Source of the DNA: Gigaspora rosea
Taxonomy: Eukaryota; Glomeromycota; Glomeromycetes; Diversisporales; Gigasporaceae
Reading direction: 5' to 3'
Assembly (NCBI GenBank): GCA_003550325.1
Contig: QKWP01000350.1
Location: 1 to 64,000, forward strand
Length of the DNA: 64,000 bases
The notes under the pieces were generated by a model. It was not told the origin of the DNA. It made no database searches and saw only the letters and a program-made list of their open reading frames with translations. Position numbers and translations under genes: made by a program. Shown one piece after another: positions 57,790 to 64,000 of the stretch (positions within the stretch are counted from its first letter, which is position 1; each line of letters begins with the position of its first letter).

Positions 57790-58560
57790 ATTTACACACC
57801 ACATTAGTTTTTTGCCATGCCTCGGATACTGTAATTTTTTATTACCATGATTTTCATCAAGTTATTTGCTATTTCGATGACCACTGTATGTAGTTTAAAG
57901 TTGTGTAAGTATGCAATCTAATTTTCATGATTTCTACTGAGTTACATAAGAAAATTCTGTAACACTTATCTGCTATTCTGGCGGTCACAGTTGGTTAAGT
58001 TATTTTGTATTAGAATTACCTCATTTTTATGGGGATAAATTTGAATTAGTTTGCATTGAAGTTATTAATTCTTTCATAACGAATTCTGTTGCAAAGCCTA
58101 CTCACTATTTGGTGACTACAGTACGTAATTAAGGTTGAATTAATTTGCAGTGAAATTATTGTATCAAATTATTGTAACTTCTGCCATGAGTTACTATACA
58201 AAACATACTATTTTAGATACTACAGTACCTGTTAGATGGGTTTGCATTGGAATTGTCTTTTATTTTCTATGTGGTTAAGTGAGTTGCATTGGAATTATAT
58301 CGTTAGTCACTATAAAACTATTCTGATAATGAGAGTTGAAATTATCATAAATAACTATAAAAAGTTTTGCTTTAAACCTATTCGACACATAATAGTTAAG
58401 ATTGAGTTTGCATTAATCTGTTATGAATTACTGTAAGGTTGAGTTAGTTTGTGTTGGAATTGTTATGGTTTCTATCGTGAGATACTGTAAAAATTCAGTT
58501 ACAAACCTTACTATTTTGGTGATACATTGCATGCGACTCACTAATGAATGTTATTAATGT
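57790..58560. repeat. Degenerate tandem repeat with intron-like units
   Basis: Units of ~110-150 bp share TTGAGTTAGTTTGCATTGGA with ATTATT, then ATGAGTTACTATA, then CTATTTTGGTGACTACAG. After the acceptor-like CAG, a few bases precede a GT: CACAG|TTG|GTTAAG near 57988 and CTACAG|TAC|GTAATT near 58120. The repeats are much more diverged than the array at 43314, and no flanking coding exons were found. Confidence 0.5.
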
Positions 58561-59072
58561 TATCTATATCTCAGTTAATCTAATATTTACAAAATATGCA
58601 TAACAGATGAAAATATTTTTAAAATCATAGATGACAACTGAGATGTAAATAAAAAACAACTGGTTGTTCCTGTATTCTTGATTTTTACATTTCAATTTTC
58701 ATGATCCTATTATGATATTATTTATGCATAAATACAGTTAACAATGACTATAATCCTTATAAAGTTAACTAATTTAAATTATGAACATAAATTTTACCAA
58801 TCGAAGCTCATTCTACTGAAGTTTATTTTTTATTAGAAATTATACTAATATTAACTAATTCTAACCTGACCCTAATGATAATGACCAGAATTACTTTGTT
58901 TGCAAAATGAACTTTAGTGAAATAGACTTGGTGAAATGAACTTGTAGAGGTTTAAACTTCTGGCTTAAACTTTGTCGCCATAGTTGATCAGATCCTTATG
59001 ATGAAAAAGAAATAAACAGATGCGAAAAAAATTAATAGTACAGTAGTAATGATGTAGGAATTCAATAATTAT

Positions 59073-59744
59073 CCCTTAAACCATCCATTTTAGCAGGCAA
59101 ATTTGCCTGCTAAAATTTTTAATGAATTTTTAAAATTTGGTTCTGATTAAAAATCAAGTTATTTTAAAAATTTTTTTTTTAAATAATAACTATGAATATA
59201 GATCATATTTTAATAATTTTAATTTTCATATTTCTACAGAAAAAATTTAAATTGACTAAAAGCTAAAAAAATTTGAAATTTTAAAAATTTTTGATTTTTA
59301 GAGATTTTATTTTTGACCATTGACAAAATTTTAAAATTCTAAGAATATGTCCCCAATAATTGTAATGCAAATTATAGATTAAGTTATTATAAACAAGTTT
59401 AATTATAAAAGTTTTTATAATTTTATAATTATTAAAATTTTAACTTTAATTAATAGAAAAAAAAATTTTTCTTTTCGGGAACATATAAAAATTTAAAAAT
59501 TTTTAAAAATTTTTGAAAAAATTTTATAGTAAAAGTAAAGAATTGGCTACATTTGAGCCAAGTTTCTTTTATATTTGAATATATATATAATTAAAATTTT
59601 AATAGATATCAATTAACAATATGCTAAAGTTTTATTTTAGCTTAGTAATAAAGAAAAATATTTTTAATAAAATTTTTAGTAATTTTAAAAAAACATGTAA
59701 AAAAAATTCTAGCAGGCAAATTTGCCTGCTGGACAGTTTAAGGA
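59073..59744. mobile_element. Non-autonomous TIR element with palindromic ends
   Basis: Each end carries the palindrome AGCAGGCAAATTTGCCTGCT (about 59092 and 59710) next to a CCCTTAAACCATCCA / TGGACAGTTTAAGG pair in inverted orientation. The interior is AT-rich (about 85%) with no supported ORF. Confidence 0.75.
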
Positions 59745-59879
59745 ATAAACTATCACAATACAAATTATATGTTATCATACTATATGTATTTGTGATTGTT
59801 TACATAAATAAATCTGATGTACTCACATATACCGATATTAAAGGACATCTAAAATGGAGCAAAATATTTTACAAATTAA

Positions 59880-60115
59880 CTTTAGGGTTAGGGTCAACTT
59901 AGAATAGGATTAAAAAGGTTTAAGCTATAATATATAAGCAAAATTGCTTTCCCAACATTTTTAATTAACACACCAAGGTAGGTTTAGGCCACCGTTTTTT
60001 GTATTTTTCAAGGTTTTTGCTTCTTTTTCATGTTTGCTTTGCCAAAGATCATCAAAATTTGATAATTTGATAGGTATGTTTCATGTGATTCTGCTCCGCT
60101 TTAGATGACTCCTGA
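59880..60115. repeat. Dispersed repeat, copy of 4320-4535 with MULE-like end
   Basis: TTAGGGTTAGGGTCAACTTA opens it. CATTTTTAATTAACACACCA and TTTTTGCTTC follow in the same order as at 4320. It ends with GTGATTCTGCTCCGCTTTAG then ATGACTCC, which resembles the MULE TIR at 4150-4190. Probably a solo terminal fragment. Confidence 0.5.
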
Positions 60116-60492
60116 TATTAGCTAACCTGGTCTATAAATTGTAAAGTTTTTAGCGATCTTGAGTAATTTTAACTTGGAATCTTCATGTGAAAACCAGTTT
60201 ATCGTGTATGATGATCATTAATGAACTAATTTATTCAAATCCTTCATTATGGCTTCTTGCAATTTCTTTGAAGATCATTGATTTTCAATTCATCAAGCCA
60301 GTATAAAATCTGATGAAAAAAACAAAAAAAAAGAGAATGACACTTAATGCTATAAATAAATATAGGATGAAGTATTCATAAAAGCAACAAAATATATGTT
60401 TTGATATGCACTGATTATTTATAATGATTTGAAAGTTTTTTTTTTTGCCGAAGTACATGTACATTAAATATTAACATGTACATGTAACATGT

Positions 60493-63348
60493 AACATTAG
60501 GATGTGCGAAATACTATGTAAATCAAAACTATATATAGACTTATATTAAATTATCATATTTATATTTTTTTGTATAACAATTTACAATGATCAATTTTAT
60601 TATACTATGATCAAGCTTATTAATATTTAGATGATATTGAGATTATCGATATTATCGCATAGAAAAAAAATCATTTCGAAAAAAATTGTGAAAAAGTTGC
60701 TCCGCATTAGCCTGCTCATTGACTAGTTGCTTTTTAACTAATTTTTCCTTTCTTTTACTTTTTTTGAATTTCTTTTAAACTTGAATTGATGTTCTCTTTA
60801 TCGATTGACCATGATGAAAGTCGTAACTTTGATTCTTTAAGTTCTGCTGTCATGTTCAGATGTGTTTTAATATCAAATTTGTTGAACAATCCCTCCACTT
60901 GTTGTTGATGGGTTACAATAAAGTATATTTGTATTCTAACAAATTCATATACTTGCAGAAACATATATAACTTTGAGTCTTTACTGACACTAAAACTTTC
61001 AAATTCATGCTGAAATTTTGGATTTTGTATAAGCATTTCATGTAACCCAAAGTCTTTCAAATTTTGATCATAATCTTCTTGTATTTGATTTGAATAGGCT
61101 ATTTCTTGCTCTGCTGGAGATTCTAACTACGAATTTTTAAAGATTACATGAATTAAAGCATGTGCATAAAATTGACCCAAGTCACTTCCTAAACGGCAAA
61201 TTGATAGTGGCAAGTGATACCAAGGTGTCATCCATTTTTTATAACTTTCAATTGCTTTTTCTAATCCACATTCTAATTGTTCAACTAATACTTCAAATTC
61301 TTGTTCACTTAATATAAGAGCTTTATGCAATTTGTCTGCAAAGAATATATAAAAATTAGCTTTCATTTTATTAAAAAATTTAGGCATTCATTTGCTTTAT
61401 CTGGTATTTCATATGCTCGACGTTCATATGGAAGTTTTTCAAGCTTATTTCTAGAAAAAATTTGTGGAACAGGATCTTGTTCTATAAAAAATTGTGTAAG
61501 TGGTTCATAAAAAAGAGTACTGAATTGAACTAATATTTTTATTTGAATGTTAATTAATGGATCCAACAACCAAGAATTAAAAAGTTTCCACTTTTCCAAG
61601 TATCCTTTTGGAACTTTTTGATATTTTTGAAGCATAGTAACAAACCATTGTGAAAATATAATATGCATTTCACACCTTTCTAAAAATTGCTTGCCAACAA
61701 TTAATTCATATCCCCAGCGAGTACAAAGAGTCTCTTGGTATTGATTAATATGAAATCCAATAAGTGAATCATATAATTGATTAATTATTTCTGAAGTCAT
61801 TCCCAGAGGTTGATGCTTGTCTAATGAGTTGTACCCATTATATAAGTACCATGCAAGAGTAAAAAGCATAAACGGATGTTTTGTTGTTTGAAATCCAATT
61901 GTTGATGAAAGTTTTCCAAAAGCTTCTTGCTCAAAATTTGTCAAAATGATGTGTGAGATATGTAATCCACATTCTATTCAAATAGTTGATGAATTTGTCC
62001 ATTTATTAAAAAATGCAATTGCTTCTTTATCTTTGCCAGATAAATATGCAGTACATCTAACAAAATTCCATAGTTTGCTGTCTTTCATGCTTGAGAAATC
62101 ATCATATTAACTTGTATGTGTGAAATATTTTTATGCCAGATTGTTAAAGTTGAGTTTGAAAGCCATTGTTTGGGGTTCCCCAATTAAAAATTCATATACC
62201 AACTTTATGCATTCAATAGTTGATCGAACAGAGACTTGACCCACTTGCAAAATTCGTGTGGCTAACCAAATATGTTTGGTGAATAATCTCTTTTATTTAC
62301 TTAAAGGGATTTCATTTTTTCATTAAATATTTCAGGTGATGTAGAAGATCTTTGAACTAATGAACGAATTTGTGAAATATAATAATTTTTTTGATTTTGT
62401 AAATGTCTTGTAGTTGACCCAGCGATTTTATCTTAGACACTAATTTGTTATTTTTTTATTAAGTTTTTTGTTATTTGTTAATAATTGATGATTCATCTCT
62501 TTTAAAAATTGAACTAATTGACATTTGTAAGAATTTTGTAAAATAAATTCTTGAGCTTTATTCTAAAGGTATGGAGATAATTTCATTCTTATTGGAACCT
62601 TTAGTATAATGCATTGTGTTAAATAAATGAGCAGCTGCAAACACTTCTTGTTGTGGTAATTGCTCAATTTGAGAAACCAAATCAACTCACTTTTTTTCTA
62701 TTGGAGATGATTCAATATATTTTTTATCATATGTTGAGTTGTATTTAACTGTTGCTGCTTTATTTCATTTAAATGTACATTAATTTCTTGTATCACATGA
62801 TTTTTACAAGTTTCTGACGAACTTCCAAACTTTTTTTTGCTGCCTTCTTAGCTTGAAACCAGTGTTTGTTTGATCGATATATGCCCTTTCTTTAAAACTG
62901 TAATACATATACTTTAATTAGATATTTAATTTAATATAATTGGTTTGCTTAATGATAGTTTTCAATATTAATTAAATTCAAATATTGCAAACAAAGTTAC
63001 GTTAAAATAATTTACATTAATATGTAAAAATTTTATTAATTATCTCAAAAAATATGGCCGACTTTAGTAAGAGATCTTCGATTTCAAGTGCATGCCAATC
63101 AGAAAATTTTTTATAAGGTATCCAGAAATAAATAACATAACTTTGTTTATGTAACATATAAAAATGATTTTATATATATTAAAATCAAATCAAGTCACGG
63201 GTACAGTCTATGTATCTAAAAATAGAGCATAGTAAAGTTTATAAGTTCGTAAGAAAAATTAATTGTTACACAAAATTTTCATAATATGATATTCAATATA
63301 ATCTATATATAGATTTGATTTACATAGTATTTCACATCACCTAATGTA
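60493..63348 (-). mobile_element. TIR DNA transposon of unrecognised superfamily
   Basis: ACATTAGG with GAAATACTATGTAAATCAAA and CTATATATAG at the left matches inversely ...CTATATATAGATTTGATTTACATAGTATTTCAC...CCTAATGT at the right. The TIRs are about 65-75 bp and 2.86 kb apart. They enclose a minus-strand gene remnant. Flanking AACATGT / AATATGT might be a target duplication, but this is uncertain. Confidence 0.7.
60755..62930 (-). pseudogene. Transposon-encoded protein, decayed, family not recognised
   Basis: Minus-strand segments in order: a Gln/Lys-rich start (about 62900-62700, QEINVHLNEIKQQQLNT); ATRILQVGQVSVRSTIECIK and LVYEFLIGEPQ (about 62270-62170); MKDSKLWNFVRCTAYLSGKD (about 62090); FEQEAFGKLSSTIGFQTTKH to PDKANECLNFL (61944-61363, open for 193 codons); ADKLHKALILSEQEFEVLVE (61340); and a C-terminus FVRIQIYFIVTHQQQVEGLF-NKFDIKTHLNMTAELKESK. 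The last segment recalls the C-terminal helix block of hAT-like transposases only loosely. Several stops and frame changes separate the segments. Its position between matching TIRs is the main reason to call it a transposon gene. Confidence 0.55.
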
Positions 63349-63455
63349 ATATGTATATAAAAACAGTAAAAGCAAATTTCCTTTTTTGAATAATGCGAAA
63401 AAATTATTTTGATGATCAAAGGCACAAGCATAGCACAAATTACCATAAGCAGTAG

Positions 63456-63630
63456 AACTAGTGCTCCTATGGACCGGACTCGAACCAGACTTTAGTCAAG
63501 TCGGAGTCTGGTCTGATTTTCAAACCGGACTCAGACTTTTATATTTAGACTTTTTAGTCAAGTCTGGATCTGGTCCGAAGTCTGTAGACTGGTCTGAGTC
63601 TGAATATATTTATAGTTATTTTTCAGTGCT
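63456..63630. repeat. hAT-type terminal region with repeated CCGGACT / AGTCTGG motifs
   Basis: AGTGCTCCTATGGACCGGAC starts a block with many GACTnnnGTC-type motifs (GGACCGGACTCG, AAACCGGACTCAGAC, AGTCTGGATCTGGTCCG). Such subterminal repeats are typical of hAT ends. Only one end is visible. The 61-codon frame here is a repeat shadow. Confidence 0.5.
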
Positions 63631-63631
63631 A

Positions 63632-63785
63632 AACAAGTTTACTTAGTGCATTTTGTTAGAATAAATTAGTAAAATTTTATGAATAATAAGATTTTATAAA
63701 ATTTTATTAATAAAATTCTAAAAAATCTTATAATTCGCAAATTTTTATTAAATAATTCTAACAAAATGCACTAAGTAAACTTGTT
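63632..63785. mobile_element. MITE with ~32-bp inverted termini
   Basis: AACAAGTTTACTTAGTGCAT with TTTGTTAGAAT at the left is inverted as ATTCTAACAAAATGCACTAA with GTAAACTTGTT at the right. The AT-rich interior carries smaller nested inversions around ATTTTATTAATAAAATT. It directly follows the hAT-like block. Confidence 0.85.
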
Positions 63786-64000
63786 CATCACCTAACAATG
63801 TATTAAAACGGCTTACTGTAGATTTCCAAAAATAAGCTACCTCCAAAAGAAGCTACCCCCAGATTTTCAGAAAAATTTTTAAAGAAATCATTAACAGTTG
63901 CTACATATTAAACTGTTTTTTCTACTAAGTAAACTTCAAAAGGTCGAATAAGTAAAGTTGTTAAGCGTAACGAAATACACTTATGGTAAAAATTGTATGG

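Overview
The window is AT-rich eukaryotic DNA with short introns (mostly 60-110 nt, GTAAGT-like donors, CTAAC branch motifs), Sel1-repeat proteins, tyrosine-kinase-like domains, SPRY, TPR and BTB-BACK-TLDc genes, and dense TIR elements. This mix fits an arbuscular mycorrhizal fungus (Glomeromycotina, Rhizophagus-like); the assignment is an inference from gene content. No tRNA, rRNA or CRISPR array was recognised.

Layout. 1-6.9 kb: tandem repeats, a decayed MULE with TIRs, a large fold-back element and small MITEs. 6.9-13.2 kb: a damaged gene encoding Sel1 repeats, a kinase and more Sel1 repeats, joined through a 29-nt micro-exon and hit by a MITE and a TIR element. 14.5-19.5 kb: a decayed hAT transposon between two ~480-bp direct repeats. 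20.1-21.3 kb: a Ty3/Gypsy fossil fragment. 21.6-24.6 kb: an apparently intact Sel1-kinase gene with the same micro-exon plan. 27.8-29.5 kb: a two-exon gene of unknown function, possibly OB-fold. 31.3-36.7 kb: a Helitron with Rep and PIF1-like helicase regions and a recognisable 3' hairpin/CTAGT end. 41.9-53.5 kb: a gene whose first half is SPRY-TPR and whose second half is a kinase. 54.6-57.4 kb: decayed BTB-BACK-TLDc copies on the minus strand. 60.5-63.3 kb: a TIR transposon with a decayed minus-strand gene.

The most remarkable feature is the 8.7 kb between the SPRY-TPR half and the kinase half. It looks like a minisatellite, but each ~90-110 bp unit reads as a complete intron (GTAAGT donor, CTAAC branch motif, YAG acceptor), and successive units are separated by exactly three bases. 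The first unit starts at the donor ending the TPR exon in phase 2. The last intron ends at the kinase exon, which needs phase 2. Read in that phase, about 65-67 one-codon exons give a stop-free linker; the other two phases hit stops. The linker ends in Glu-Trp-Leu, matching the residues before the kinase in the intact Sel1-kinase paralogue at 23.5 kb. I propose that tandem amplification of an intron plus three bases has built a chain of single-codon exons. The kinase half carries a frameshift and a stop, so the present copy may be recently damaged or contain sequence errors.

A second theme is intron creation or invasion by TIR elements. A 177-bp MITE with an 8-bp target duplication sits in a Sel1 exon and contains in-frame GT...AG sites.
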